A stretch of 64,000 bases of DNA from Pedobacter cryoconitis (GTDB lineage Bacteria > Bacteroidota > Bacteroidia > Sphingobacteriales > Sphingobacteriaceae), in the NCBI RefSeq assembly GCF_003259615.1, contig NZ_QLLR01000001.1:313922-377921 (forward strand), given 5' to 3'. The notes beneath the pieces are model-generated. The model was not told where the DNA came from. It was given only the letters and a program-made list of their open reading frames with translations, and searched no databases. Shown here piece by piece: positions 16,649 through 26,174 of the stretch; within the stretch, counting starts at the first letter, position 1; each line of letters starts with the position of its first letter. The position numbers were made by a program, and so were the translations under genes.

Positions 16649-17365
16649 TTAATTATAATGTTCTCTTTCAAAAGCTTTCCACTTTTCAATCATAAAGACT
16701 TTAAAGCGTTCAGGGATACCTGCTTCATATTTCATTGTTCCAGGTATCTCCTCTCCGATATTCACTGAAGTTGTCCCTCTGATCACATATTTGTTCTTAT
16801 TCTCCAGCATAATCAACTTCATCACTTTATTATCCACTCCACCTGTACAGGTTAAATGATAAGCAAAAGTACATTCAGCAACTCCATCCCCGTTGAGATC
16901 TGTGATAAACAAAGCACCGGGAATAAATCTGGTCACAATATCTACCGGGCACGAACTGATCTGATCATTGACAGCAGCAATTATCTTCCATACCGTATCC
17001 GTTTTCACATAGTGATACACGTGCAATTCCGAATCTCTGTTGTCTTCATATTCTGCCAAATCTGCTGAAGCAAACTCCCCGGTTTCAGTCAGTACCAGAA
17101 GATTGTCCCCCAGTTTATCTTTCCAGCTCATTATCTTAACAGGTTTCCCGTGATAAGTTATACCGGCAGGCAACACTGCAGCTTTCACCGTATCACTTTT
17201 AATTTCAACCGATCCGGTTTCTCCTTTTGCAATAGTAGTACTATCAATGGTATGCTTATTTTCAGCCGTACCTGAATGACTGCAAGCGGACAATAAAACG
17301 GCGAATACTAAAATAATACTGGTACAAAAACCAGTGCTCAAAATTGAGGAAAGCGGTCTTTTCAT
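16649..17365 (-). CDS. Lipoprotein of unknown function, possibly M949_RS01915 family
   Basis: A 238-residue protein with a lipoprotein signal (LLSACSH, lipid-modified Cys near residue 28). The mature part has a beta-rich repeat-like region with LVLTETGEF, then LFITDLNGDGVAECTFAYHLTCTGG, a D-x-N-x-D-G-type calcium-binding-like loop. This layout recalls the family named M949_RS01915 surface polysaccharide biosynthesis protein, but the name rests on little evidence and I assign it weakly. It lies 75 bases after the fecR-like gene on the same strand, where a SusC receptor would usually be found. Confidence 0.6.
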   Translation of the reverse strand: MKRPLSSILSTGFCTSIILVFAVLLSACSHSGTAENKHTIDSTTIAKGETGSVEIKSDTVKAAVLPAGITYHGKPVKIMSWKDKLGDNLLVLTETGEFASADLAEYEDNRDSELHVYHYVKTDTVWKIIAAVNDQISSCPVDIVTRFIPGALFITDLNGDGVAECTFAYHLTCTGGVDNKVMKLIMLENKNKYVIRGTTSVNIGEEIPGTMKYEAGIPERFKVFMIEKWKAFEREHYN

Positions 17366-17440
17366 AGACCGTAAAGCTATAATTTAATCTGCATAGTCAG
17401 AAAAAAACTACGGGCACTATGATTGCTTATCTTTTGAATA

Positions 17441-18469
17441 CTATCTGATAAATAGCTTATGATTTAATTCATCTTTTTCTATGGTGATACCCAGAGAGAT
17501 GGCAATTGCTTTGAACAGTGCATCTTCCGAACTTACAGAGAAAGTGCCTGATAATCTTTTATCACCAATTGAACTATCTTTTAATACAGACTGATAACCA
17601 TAGTTATCTTCGATCAGGCTCAGCACTTTCCAGAGCGGCATATTGTCGAAATGCAGTTCTCCATTTTTCCAGGCGGCAATATCCGCTGCTTGTACCCTGG
17701 TTTTTACCAGTGCGGTTTTACGTCCAAGGTATTCACCCATTTCGCCCGGTTGAAGGTTGATCTCCGATTCCCGGATACCTTCTACCCCAAGTCTGACCTT
17801 TCCTGTAAGCAAGGCTACTTTAACCTGGTTCCTTCTGTTGTTTACATTAAAAGAGGTACCCAGAACCTCTACATTCAGCTTTTGTGCATGGACAATAAAT
17901 CTTTCGGAATCTTTGATAAGCCCTGACTGATGCAGATGATTGACCTTAAAAAAGGCTTCTCCTTCTATCCAGACTTCGCGGATAGCTGACTTGTCCCAGT
18001 TTTTAGGATATTTTAAGGTGGAATTCGCATTTAACGTAACCACTGTACCATCTGGCAAAGCAAGGGTCCTGGTCTGTCCGTATACCGTACTGATTTCCTG
18101 CTTTTGATAATGGGTATAATAAAATAGAGAAAGAATAGATACTATACCCAGCAGCAGTACCGCAGCAGCTGCACGTAACCAGAGAGAAAAAGTTCTTCCG
18201 CGCTTTTCCGGGCTCATTTTGACTTTCAGTTCAATACTTTCCCAAAGCAACTGCTGTTCGTTGAGATCCATACTTTCCACTGAAATATTCATAGCTAAAA
18301 TGATCTTCCTGGCATCTTTAATTATTGGCTGAGTTTCAGGATATTCATTTTGTACCTGCTGCCAGAATAAATTCAGGGCATCATCCGGCAAAGTAACCCA
18401 CGAAATAAATTGGGGGTCAGCTATAAAATCTTCGAGTTGATAAGTATTAATCTTTTTTGATTGCTTCAT
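17441..18469 (-). CDS. FecR-family anti-sigma factor
   Basis: The start at 18469 (MKQSKKINTYQLEDF) is chosen over an upstream in-frame ATG that adds a non-conserved 26-residue leader. The product has 342 residues: an N-terminal cytoplasmic sigma-binding part of about 90 residues, one membrane segment (LRAAAAVLLLGIVSILSLFY), then the periplasmic FecR domain with YGQTRTLALPDGTVVTLNANS and a C-terminal STN-contacting region. FecR proteins pass a signal from a TonB-dependent receptor to an ECF sigma factor. The sigma gene is directly upstream, but no receptor gene follows, so its partner must be elsewhere. Confidence 0.9.
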   Translation of the reverse strand: MKQSKKINTYQLEDFIADPQFISWVTLPDDALNLFWQQVQNEYPETQPIIKDARKIILAMNISVESMDLNEQQLLWESIELKVKMSPEKRGRTFSLWLRAAAAVLLLGIVSILSLFYYTHYQKQEISTVYGQTRTLALPDGTVVTLNANSTLKYPKNWDKSAIREVWIEGEAFFKVNHLHQSGLIKDSERFIVHAQKLNVEVLGTSFNVNNRRNQVKVALLTGKVRLGVEGIRESEINLQPGEMGEYLGRKTALVKTRVQAADIAAWKNGELHFDNMPLWKVLSLIEDNYGYQSVLKDSSIGDKRLSGTFSVSSEDALFKAIAISLGITIEKDELNHKLFIR

Positions 18470-18561
18470 AAGCCAGGTTTTCGTTCCTATTAGCTGATTA
18501 TTTCTTTTTTTACCCCACGCCGGGCACACATTTCGCCACAAAAACAATAAATAACTGATTA

Positions 18562-19170
18562 TCAGTTAAATAATTTCATGTAAAACAAGGATAATAAAAT
18601 CAGGAACTCATCTTTTGATAAGTTTTCTCTCAGAAAGCCTAATGATCTGGCCATAATTTTATAGGTCGCCTTCACAGAGATCCCCATGACCCCGGCAATT
18701 TCATCGTAAGAAAGATTCTCATAAAATTTAAGAAAGATAGCCTCTTTTTGTCTGTCAGTAAGTTTTTGCAAAGCCGGTTCCAGTCTTTTTTTAACTTCTT
18801 CTTTTTGCTCCCCTTCCACCATTATATCCTCTATACTTAAGGTGATTGAAAATGGATAATCTGCAGTTTCCTCAAACTCCTGATGTTTCTGAAGCTGAGT
18901 TATTTTCTTAAAAACAGAAAGTCTGAAAGCTTTAAAAAGATAATTTTTGACATCCGCAGGGGTACTGATGAAATCTCTCCTGGTCCAGATATTAACAAAC
19001 AGTTCTTGTATACATTCTTTGATCAGGTCTTTATCCACGCTAAACTTTGACCCATAGTTATATAAAGAATTTGAATACAACTTAAAGAGCGATTCCAATG
19101 CAGCTGCATTTCCATTTTTCAATAACAACCAGTACTGCTTTGCCGATGCGGAATCTTTAGATATAACCAA
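18562..19170 (-). CDS. ECF-type RNA polymerase sigma-70 factor
   Basis: A 202-residue protein with the two ECF regions: sigma region 2 (LFKLYSNSLYNYGSKFSVDKDLIKECIQELFVNIW, residues of about 28-62) and region 4 (LQKLTDRQKEAIFLKFYENLSYDEIAGVMGISVKATYKIMARS, about 134-176). It belongs to the Bacteroidota FecI-like group that works with FecR anti-sigma factors. The FecR gene follows on the same strand. The C-terminal tail is hydrophobic (LILLSLFYMKLF), as in many of these proteins. Its regulon probably includes a distant SusCD-type uptake system. Confidence 0.9.
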   Translation of the reverse strand: MVISKDSASAKQYWLLLKNGNAAALESLFKLYSNSLYNYGSKFSVDKDLIKECIQELFVNIWTRRDFISTPADVKNYLFKAFRLSVFKKITQLQKHQEFEETADYPFSITLSIEDIMVEGEQKEEVKKRLEPALQKLTDRQKEAIFLKFYENLSYDEIAGVMGISVKATYKIMARSLGFLRENLSKDEFLILLSLFYMKLFN

Positions 19171-19244
19171 TGTTTTTTTTCGCTAGAATACTAAATTACC
19201 CATCAAACATAAGAAATACTAAATAATCCATCGCGATTAATGTT

Positions 19245-19252
19245 TACATTTG
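19245..19252 (+). promoter_or_regulatory. Bacteroidota -7 element of the hybrid kinase gene
   Basis: TACATTTG fits the TAnnTTTG consensus and lies 37 bases before the ATG. No clear -33 element was found. Confidence 0.35.
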
Positions 19253-19288
19253 AGTAAATAAGTGCGTTCTCTTTGATTATTCTCTACC

Positions 19289-22200
19289 ATGGCTATAAAT
19301 TCTAATAAGCAATATATTATAGCCATAGGTGCGTCTGCAGGTGGTCTTGACGCAATTTCTGCCTTCTTTGACTACACCCCCTTAGATGGTGTGTCTTATA
19401 TTGTAATCCAGCATCTTTCTCCCGATTTCAAAAGTCAGATGGTACAATTGCTCAGCAGGCACAGTAAACTTCATATTGCAGAAGCTACCCATGGCATTCA
19501 AATAGAATCGAATAAGGTATACCTGATACCCAGTTCCGATTTTATGCAGGTCAAAGATGGCAGGCTTCTTTTATCTGATAAAAAAGATAAGCCAAGACCG
19601 CATATGACTATCGATCATTTCTTTATTTCTTTAGCTAAAGAACAAGGAAACAAGGCCATCGCTGTCATCTTATCCGGGTCTGGAAATGATGGGACCAAAG
19701 GAGCAGAAGCTATTCGCAAAGCTGGTGGCATTGTGATCGCTCAGGACCCTGCAACTGCAGCTTATAAGGAAATGCCCATGGCAGTAATCGCCAGTAATTC
19801 TGTCGATAACATCCTATCTCCCAAAGATATGCCCAGATACATCGAAGCCTATGTAAAAGAAGGAGAAGCGCAGGAAACAATCTATCCTGAAGAGGAAGAA
19901 ATCAGTGAAAACGGGCATATAGAGATTATCAATTTAATCAAAGATACCCTGCCTTTTGATTTTACAGATTATAAGCATCCCACGATTATACGCAGAGTGA
20001 AAAGGAGAATGGAGCAGCAGCATATAGATGACGTTGCAAAGTACTATGCTTTTTTACAGCAGAATCCCGAAGAAATAGAGCTGCTGGCCAATGATTTCTT
20101 AATTGGTGTAACCTGCTTTTTCAGGGACCCGGATGCCTTTGCTATTGTTGAAGAAAAGGTAATCAAGGATATTATTGACCATAAAGAACCCGGTGATGTG
20201 ATAAAAATCTGGGTTGCAGGTTGTTCAACAGGTGAAGAAGCCTATTCCTTAGCAATATTATTAAGAGAATATCTGGATAAAAAACAACACCAGGCAGAGG
20301 TAAAGATATTTGCAACTGATATTAGTAAATCGGCTTTGGAATTCGCTTCAAAAGGAGTTTATACACAAACCCTGGTCAAAGGAATAAGGCCAGACAGGCT
20401 GAAGTTTTTCACCCGGGAGGGAGAACACTATAAAGTGAAACCAGAAATCAGGAAAATGCTCATTTTTGCGCATCATGATCTGGCTAAAAACCCTCCATAC
20501 TGTAATATTGACCTGATCAGCTGCCGGAATCTGTTAATTTACATGAATGCTTCATTGCAGAAAAAAGTATTCTCCATGATGTATTTCGGTTTAAAAAAAG
20601 ATGGGTATCTATTTTTAGGACCAAGCGAAAGTGCTGCAATTCTGCAAAAAAATTTTTCGGAAATCAGCAGTAAATGGAATATACTAAAACGTAATAAAAA
20701 TGGAAGCACTATCCGCTTTGATATATTTCCTTCTCCGGTGATTGAAGGAATAAAAAATACTACCATGGAAATCAGCAAGAAAACTATAGTCCCTCTTTCA
20801 AAATTCGCTGTCTCAGATGAGATCAATAAAGCGTTATTAGAGGAGGCCGGATTCAGAGGTGTTTGTACTGATGAGAATTTAAAAGTTATTTACTCTTTCG
20901 GTGATCCCGCAGTTTATCTCAAAAATGAACTGTTCAACTTTGATCTGAATGACCTGATCCCTGATCACCTGGCTATTGCTTTTAAGGCTGCTGCGCATAA
21001 AGCGCTAAAGCAGAACCAAAGGATTATCCTCAAAAATCTGGAGTTTGAACTTGAAGAAAAGCCAGTAAAAAGTACTGTCGATCTGGTGATTAAGCCATTT
21101 TTAGCTACAAAATCAAGCACACAATTGTTACTGGTCCTGTTTTTAGAGCAGAAAAACGACAAAGACGGAGATAGTTATGTAATGGCAGATGATATTTCAC
21201 CACTCACTAAAGAATATGTAACGAACCTGGAAAATGAGCTGGCAGAAGCTAAGCATCAGCTGGAAGTGGCGCATGACTGGATTGCTTCCTCAAATGAGAA
21301 CATGCAGTCTTTTAATGAAGAACTTTTATCGGCCAATGAAGAAATGCAAAGTGCGAATGAAGAATTGCAGTCTTTAAATGAGGAATTACAAACCATTAAC
21401 AAAGAACAGCACTATACCAATACAGAGCTTGCAGAATTGAATGATGATTTGAATAATTACTTCCGGAGCAATTTAAACGGACAATTATTTGTAGACCACG
21501 ATTTACTGCTTAAAAAGTTCTCTCCTTCGGCTGTGGAGCATATTAACATCCGCGACAGTGATATTGGCCGTCCGTTAAGCAACATTACCACAAATATCAG
21601 GATGGATGGCTGGATAGATGACATTAAAGAAGTCATGTACATCAACAACACGATCGTCAGAGAAGCCAGATCTGAAAAAGGTAAGATCTACCAGATCATG
21701 ACCATGCCTTATATCAGGAAAAACAGTACAAAAGCAAGCGGAGCAGTCATTAGCTTTTATGACATTACAGAATTAAAAACTTTAGCTTCTAAAATAGCAG
21801 TCAGCAATGAAGACCTGCTGAAGAAAAATGAAGAAATTACAGAAGTTAATGCAGAGCTTTTAGAGCGCAATGAACAGTTAAGCAACTCTAAACAATACAC
21901 AGAAGAGATATTCAATACGATACACGATCCCCTGGTTATTTTGGATAAAGAGCTGAAAGTATTACGTGCATCTGAGGGCTTCTTCCATATGTTTAAGGTT
22001 AAAGAAGAGGAAACCAAGGGTGCATTTTTATATGACCTTGGGAATAAACAATGGGACATTCCTGCGCTGCGTAATCAATTAGATACTATTTTACCCCAAA
22101 AAGGGAATTTTAAAGCCTTTGAAGTTGACCATGTATTTAACTTGATCGGACGCAGAATTATAAGGCTTACTGCCAGACAGTTTGACACCCATAACCAGGA

Positions 22201-23347
22201 AAAACTAATCTTACTGGCCCTGCATGACATCACCGATAAACGCAAAGTGGAAGAAGGACTTGCAGTGGCAGAGCGGTTATTGGCAGAAAGTAAAGAAAGA
22301 TTACATTTTGCCATTGAATCTGCTGGTATAGGAGCCTGGGATTTTAACCCGCTGACGAATGAACTGATCTGGGATAACCGTTGTAAAGAGCTATTCGGTC
22401 TTGTACCAGGAGACTATGTGGATCACTCCGTATTTCTGGCCCATGTTGTAGCTGAAGACCGTAAAATGGTGGAAGAGAAAATGCAGGAAGCCTTAAGTGG
22501 CATAGCTGATGGTGAATTTAATACCGAATATCGCGCTGTTGTTGCTAAGGATCAAAAACAGCGCTGGATAAAGTCAAAAGGAAAGGCTTATTTCAATGCA
22601 AAAAATGAAGCTACCCGTTTCATTGGAACGGTACTGGATGTTTCCGGTGAGAAAACTGAGGAAGAAAATACCAGAGAGCTGCTGTTGAGAAAAGACGAGT
22701 TTATCAGTATTGCAAGTCATGAGCTGAAAACTCCCATAACCAGTCTTAAAGCTGCCCTGCAATTGTTAGAGCGGATGAAAGATAATCCATCGCCGACCAT
22801 GTTTCCGATTCTTTTAGCGCAGTCTACCAAGAGTATGGAAAAAGTAACCAGTCTGATTGATGATTTATTAAATGTAACCCGCCTCAATGAAGGACAGATT
22901 CATTTGAATAAATCGACCTTCAATATAGCTGAGCTGCTGAATGCCTGTTGCACACACGTCAGAGCAGATGGCAAACATGAAATTATTGTGCAGGGCGATG
23001 AAGATATTGAGGTTTTTGCAGATGAAAACAGAATAGACCAGGTCATTGTCAATTTCGTTAACAATGCCGTGAAATATGCACCACTTTCTAAAAATATTTA
23101 CCTGCTGATTGAAAAAGAGAATGGGATGACTAAAGTATCCATCAAAGATGGTGGCCCGGGTATTCCAGAAGAGAAAACACGACATCTGTTTGACCGGTAT
23201 TACCGCACAGATTATGAGGGCGGACAATATTCCGGCCTTGGTTTAGGTCTTTATATCTGTTCGGAAATCATTAAACGTCACGGAGGAAATATCGGTGTGG
23301 ACAGTGTAGTTGGTCAGGGCTCTTCTTTCTGGTTTACATTACCCTAA
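19289..23347 (+). CDS. CheB-CheR-PAS-histidine kinase fusion
   Basis: A 1352-residue multidomain sensor. Residues 8-190 are a CheB methylesterase domain with Ser16, His42 and Asp134 as candidate triad. Residues of about 205-480 are a CheR methyltransferase with the SAM motif VAGCSTGEEAYS near 310. A coiled coil rich in NEEL repeats (about 640-710) is followed by two or three PAS-type domains, a HisKA dimerisation domain with phospho-acceptor His1144 (SHELKTP), and a HATPase domain ending GLGLGLYICSEI. There is no receiver domain and no signal peptide. Such fusions occur in non-flagellated Bacteroidota; no chemotaxis receptor or motility gene is near. It overlaps the convergent lipoprotein gene by 14 bases. 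Confidence 0.9.
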   Translation: MAINSNKQYIIAIGASAGGLDAISAFFDYTPLDGVSYIVIQHLSPDFKSQMVQLLSRHSKLHIAEATHGIQIESNKVYLIPSSDFMQVKDGRLLLSDKKDKPRPHMTIDHFFISLAKEQGNKAIAVILSGSGNDGTKGAEAIRKAGGIVIAQDPATAAYKEMPMAVIASNSVDNILSPKDMPRYIEAYVKEGEAQETIYPEEEEISENGHIEIINLIKDTLPFDFTDYKHPTIIRRVKRRMEQQHIDDVAKYYAFLQQNPEEIELLANDFLIGVTCFFRDPDAFAIVEEKVIKDIIDHKEPGDVIKIWVAGCSTGEEAYSLAILLREYLDKKQHQAEVKIFATDISKSALEFASKGVYTQTLVKGIRPDRLKFFTREGEHYKVKPEIRKMLIFAHHDLAKNPPYCNIDLISCRNLLIYMNASLQKKVFSMMYFGLKKDGYLFLGPSESAAILQKNFSEISSKWNILKRNKNGSTIRFDIFPSPVIEGIKNTTMEISKKTIVPLSKFAVSDEINKALLEEAGFRGVCTDENLKVIYSFGDPAVYLKNELFNFDLNDLIPDHLAIAFKAAAHKALKQNQRIILKNLEFELEEKPVKSTVDLVIKPFLATKSSTQLLLVLFLEQKNDKDGDSYVMADDISPLTKEYVTNLENELAEAKHQLEVAHDWIASSNENMQSFNEELLSANEEMQSANEELQSLNEELQTINKEQHYTNTELAELNDDLNNYFRSNLNGQLFVDHDLLLKKFSPSAVEHINIRDSDIGRPLSNITTNIRMDGWIDDIKEVMYINNTIVREARSEKGKIYQIMTMPYIRKNSTKASGAVISFYDITELKTLASKIAVSNEDLLKKNEEITEVNAELLERNEQLSNSKQYTEEIFNTIHDPLVILDKELKVLRASEGFFHMFKVKEEETKGAFLYDLGNKQWDIPALRNQLDTILPQKGNFKAFEVDHVFNLIGRRIIRLTARQFDTHNQEKLILLALHDITDKRKVEEGLAVAERLLAESKERLHFAIESAGIGAWDFNPLTNELIWDNRCKELFGLVPGDYVDHSVFLAHVVAEDRKMVEEKMQEALSGIADGEFNTEYRAVVAKDQKQRWIKSKGKAYFNAKNEATRFIGTVLDVSGEKTEEENTRELLLRKDEFISIASHELKTPITSLKAALQLLERMKDNPSPTMFPILLAQSTKSMEKVTSLIDDLLNVTRLNEGQIHLNKSTFNIAELLNACCTHVRADGKHEIIVQGDEDIEVFADENRIDQVIVNFVNNAVKYAPLSKNIYLLIEKENGMTKVSIKDGGPGIPEEKTRHLFDRYYRTDYEGGQYSGLGLGLYICSEIIKRHGGNIGVDSVVGQGSSFWFTLP

Positions 23348-23582
23348 GATAACAATTCACCTTATTATCACAGGAATCAACCTTTCTGCAACCTTTTTTG
23401 GCCTTAACAGGCTTAAAAGCTTTCTCTTTTTCGACTTTTTCAGTAGTATCAATCTGATTTATAGTGGTTAAATTGGAATAAGCCAGCCCAATTACGCTAT
23501 CAAAAGTAAAAGAATCGGTGGTTTGTTTGCATCCGGAACTGATAAATACAATTAAAGCAAATAACATCAGTAAAAGTCTCAT
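23334..23582 (-). CDS. Small lipoprotein of unknown function
   Basis: The start at 23582 gives a compact lipoprotein signal (MRLLLMLFALIVFISSGCKQ) on an 82-residue product; the ATG 21 bases upstream adds non-typical residues. The mature part is short, lysine-rich and has three further cysteines (GCRKVDSCDNKVNCYL), which might form a disulfide or bind metal. I do not recognise a family. Its 3' end overlaps the kinase gene on the other strand. Confidence 0.5.
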   Translation of the reverse strand: MRLLLMLFALIVFISSGCKQTTDSFTFDSVIGLAYSNLTTINQIDTTEKVEKEKAFKPVKAKKGCRKVDSCDNKVNCYLRVM

Positions 23583-23707
23583 ATTTATTATATAAAAATT
23601 CATTGTTCAATAAATATTTATATAATAAACCGAAATAAGAAATTTAATACGTCAACTACCCTTTTACTTACATCAACGCCATGTTACTACTAGAAAACCA
23701 TATTTAA

Positions 23708-24715
23708 TTAAGATTTTCCGGGGATAGCTTTCAGGCCCATTATATCCGTGGCAAAGCTGAAAGTCTTCGTTTCTACAGCCTGTACTCCTTTGCTTAATAA
23801 TGGAGAAGCGATCACATGAGTTCCTGCTTCAGGGATTGCTGATTTGACTTTAAGTGCGGCAGTTGTACCCAGTTCATCAAACATTTTTAACATCGCATCG
23901 ATTTTGACTGTTTTATCCTGATGCTGCTCATCCTTATAATAATATAACATCAATACGGGTTGTTTGACCTGCTGATAAGTTTGTTTGATATTAGAAGTTT
24001 CTATAAACTCCTGCAATTGCGGCACAGCTTCCAGGCGATATTGACTATACCAGTATTGAAGGACTTTCGGGTCCGTATCTGCAGATTTTTTCGAATACAT
24101 CCCTCCCATTACTTTACGGATGAGTTGCAGCCCCCAGGGTTTATTGGTCAGCCAGGCAGAACCGTCATTGATTGCAATATTAGGGGAATAAAGAATAATT
24201 CCTTTAATCTCGGGGAAGTCTGCAGCTAATCTCACAGCAAGTGCAGCTCCGGTAGAAGTACCCATGATAATTACTTTTTTACCTAGTTTTTTACCAATTG
24301 CATAGGCTTCAAGCGTGGAAGCCCACAATTTTTCCGGTGTAAATTCAAGCATGGCATCCTGATCTTTCAATCCATGCCCTGCCAGCCTGGCAAGGTAAAG
24401 GTTACAGCCAAACTTTTTGGCAAACTCACGGTGTACAGGATCTCCCTCTCCCTGGCTCGCCGTAAATCCGTGCAGATAGACTAAAGCATATTCAGTTTGC
24501 TGATGTGTACTGTCAGCCCAGACAATTCTGGCTTCATTATCAGTTTTCACAGGCAGTCTGGCTTCTCTTTGCTGAATAAAGGTATCGAGCTGAGTAAGCT
24601 GATCGGGAACCTGTGGTAGTTCTTTTACATAAACAGGAGTAGCAGGCTTAGGGCCTGAAAAATAAACAACAACCAGCAGAAGTAGCAGAACTCCCAGACC
24701 TACAAGAATTTTCAT
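23708..24715 (-). CDS. Alpha/beta hydrolase, lysophospholipase-like, membrane-anchored
   Basis: A 335-residue protein with an N-terminal hydrophobic anchor (LVGLGVLLLLLVVVYFSG). The hydrolase core shows the oxyanion motif LHGFT at 81-85 and the nucleophile elbow GTSTG at 152-156 with Ser154; an acid and a terminal His (GTHVI) follow near the end. It resembles monoacylglycerol lipase and carboxylesterase-type enzymes, acting in the periplasm on a lipid or ester. The gene stands alone and diverges from the YiaAB gene. Confidence 0.8.
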   Translation of the reverse strand: MKILVGLGVLLLLLVVVYFSGPKPATPVYVKELPQVPDQLTQLDTFIQQREARLPVKTDNEARIVWADSTHQQTEYALVYLHGFTASQGEGDPVHREFAKKFGCNLYLARLAGHGLKDQDAMLEFTPEKLWASTLEAYAIGKKLGKKVIIMGTSTGAALAVRLAADFPEIKGIILYSPNIAINDGSAWLTNKPWGLQLIRKVMGGMYSKKSADTDPKVLQYWYSQYRLEAVPQLQEFIETSNIKQTYQQVKQPVLMLYYYKDEQHQDKTVKIDAMLKMFDELGTTAALKVKSAIPEAGTHVIASPLLSKGVQAVETKTFSFATDIMGLKAIPGKS

Positions 24716-24783
24716 AAAAAGCGTTTTGTGACTATATCAAAATTAGCATTTTTAATTTATTAAAAATTAAACCTGCCAGATAT

Positions 24784-24803
24784 AAGTACAATTAATTATA
24801 CTT
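24784..24803. promoter_or_regulatory. 20-bp near-palindrome in the divergent hydrolase/YiaAB promoter
   Basis: AAGTACAATTAATTATACTT pairs at 9 of 10 positions. It lies between divergent start codons (24715 and 24851), a natural place for an operator. AT-rich palindromes also arise by chance, so confidence is low. Confidence 0.3.
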
Positions 24804-24850
24804 GTCTAATTAACTTATAATTATCAACAATTATTATCTCAGCCAAACCA

Positions 24851-25273
24851 ATGAACCAAAAACCATCAAGTGCATTTATAGGAGCTTCCTGGGCAGCTTT
24901 AATGGTAGGATTTGCAGCCTATAACATCGGACTTTTCAATGCAACCATGCTACTGAATGAAAAAGGGTATTACTTTACCATCCTTATTTTAGGGATATTT
25001 TCTGCCATATCGGTACAAAAATGTGTGCGTGATCGCCTCGAAGGAGTTCCGGTAACCAATATTTATTATGGAATAGCCTGGTGCTGTACTATGCTTTCAC
25101 TCGCATTATTAGCTATCGGTCTTTGGAACGCAACGCTTGCTTTAAGTGAAAAAGGGTTTTATGCGATGTCATTCGTATTGACAATTTTCGCCGCTATCTC
25201 CGTGCAAAAGAATACAAGAGATAGTCTTGGTGTGGATGCTAAAACATCAAATGATCCTGCTAATTCTAATTAA
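24851..25273 (+). CDS. YiaA/YiaB-family inner-membrane protein
   Basis: A 140-residue protein with four transmembrane helices arranged as two copies of the YiaAB two-helix domain. The repeats are visible as GFAAYNIGLFNATMLLNEKGYY and LLAIGLWNATLALSEKGFY, each followed by a helix ending in AISVQK. The domain is widespread and without a known function. The transcription unit is a single gene with a clear terminator downstream. Confidence 0.88.
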   Translation: MNQKPSSAFIGASWAALMVGFAAYNIGLFNATMLLNEKGYYFTILILGIFSAISVQKCVRDRLEGVPVTNIYYGIAWCCTMLSLALLAIGLWNATLALSEKGFYAMSFVLTIFAAISVQKNTRDSLGVDAKTSNDPANSN

Positions 25274-25279
25274 AAGTAT

Positions 25280-25309
25280 AATGGGCTAACTTTTAAAGGT
25301 TAGCCCATT
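25280..25309. terminator. Terminator of the YiaAB gene
   Basis: An 11-bp stem, AATGGGCTAAC with its inverse (25280-25290 and 25299-25309), is followed by TTTTG. It lies between convergent genes and can serve both. Confidence 0.75.
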
Positions 25310-25371
25310 TTGATAAATATTAAACTTTAAGAATCAGCCCATTTCAAAAGGCTTTGCCTGCGTCGGTCAGG

Positions 25372-25839
25372 TTAAACTGATGCTTTCTGCGTCGTGAAAT
25401 AACGTCTGTGGTAGTTAATCTGCCCGGTATGATAAGATAAATGGGCTAAAAGATGAATTAAAACATATTCTACAGTCTGCTGCTCATTAACCAGTTTGAT
25501 TTCTGCAGGATAACCCTCATTCAGACCTTCATCTGTCAATGTTGAGATCGCATCCCCGATCACCTCCGACAATTGATCAAATTCAATAATTAATTCTTCT
25601 TTGGTAAATAAGCGGTCTTTAAATTCGGCCTCCCGGTTTCTTTCATAATTGATATGTCCAAAAGGATTACCTACAAAGGCTTTCAGATTGCCAATTAAGT
25701 GCTGTAATAGATTACCGCCTGAATTAGCCGTTCCTGGTAATAATTCCCATAGGGTCTGATCATCAGGATACTTTTTCAGTTCATCAGTAACTTTGATAAT
25801 ATCACGTTTGTATAATTGTGTATAAAATTCGGTATTCAT
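25372..25839 (-). CDS. DinB-family protein
   Basis: A 155-residue all-helical protein of the DinB/YfiT metalloenzyme superfamily. The three expected histidines are visible: GNLLQHLIGNLKAFVGN (helix 2), and HLLAHLSYHTGQINYHRR in the last helix. These usually hold a divalent metal; many members are thiol-S-transferases, others have no known activity. It follows the GNAT gene by 11 bases in a run of four same-strand genes beginning with a Crp-like regulator. Confidence 0.88.
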   Translation of the reverse strand: MNTEFYTQLYKRDIIKVTDELKKYPDDQTLWELLPGTANSGGNLLQHLIGNLKAFVGNPFGHINYERNREAEFKDRLFTKEELIIEFDQLSEVIGDAISTLTDEGLNEGYPAEIKLVNEQQTVEYVLIHLLAHLSYHTGQINYHRRYFTTQKASV

Positions 25840-25850
25840 TGCTTTTATTT

Positions 25851-26132
25851 TTAAAACAGGACATCCTGCAGGTCTGAATTCTTATCAAAAACACTTTTTG
25901 CAAAAGGGCATAAAGGAAGGATTTTCACGTGTTTAGTTCTTGCATATTGCACAGCTTCCAACACCAGCTTCTTGCCTACCCCTTTTCCCGAAAAATCAGG
26001 ACTTACCTCAGTATGGTCAATAATCAGTTTATCTGGCCCTGCCCATACATAAGTCATTTCTCCGGCTACTTTTCCTTCTTCTATTGCTTTAAAAAGGCCT
26101 TTTCTCTCATCGTTAGTTTGTTCAATATTCAT
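25851..26132 (-). CDS. Small GNAT-family N-acetyltransferase
   Basis: A 93-residue minimal GNAT of the YjdJ type (PF14542). The acetyl-CoA motif is seen in HTEVSPDFSGKGVGKKLVLEAV and the end carries the typical LPLCPFAKSVF. The short length is normal for this branch. It lies between the pirin and DinB genes with short spacers, in a likely co-transcribed unit. The acceptor is unknown. Confidence 0.88.
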   Translation of the reverse strand: MNIEQTNDERKGLFKAIEEGKVAGEMTYVWAGPDKLIIDHTEVSPDFSGKGVGKKLVLEAVQYARTKHVKILPLCPFAKSVFDKNSDLQDVLF

Positions 26133-26174
26133 TTTATCTGGTTTTCAGAAGTTTATTTATAGGAAATGACAATA

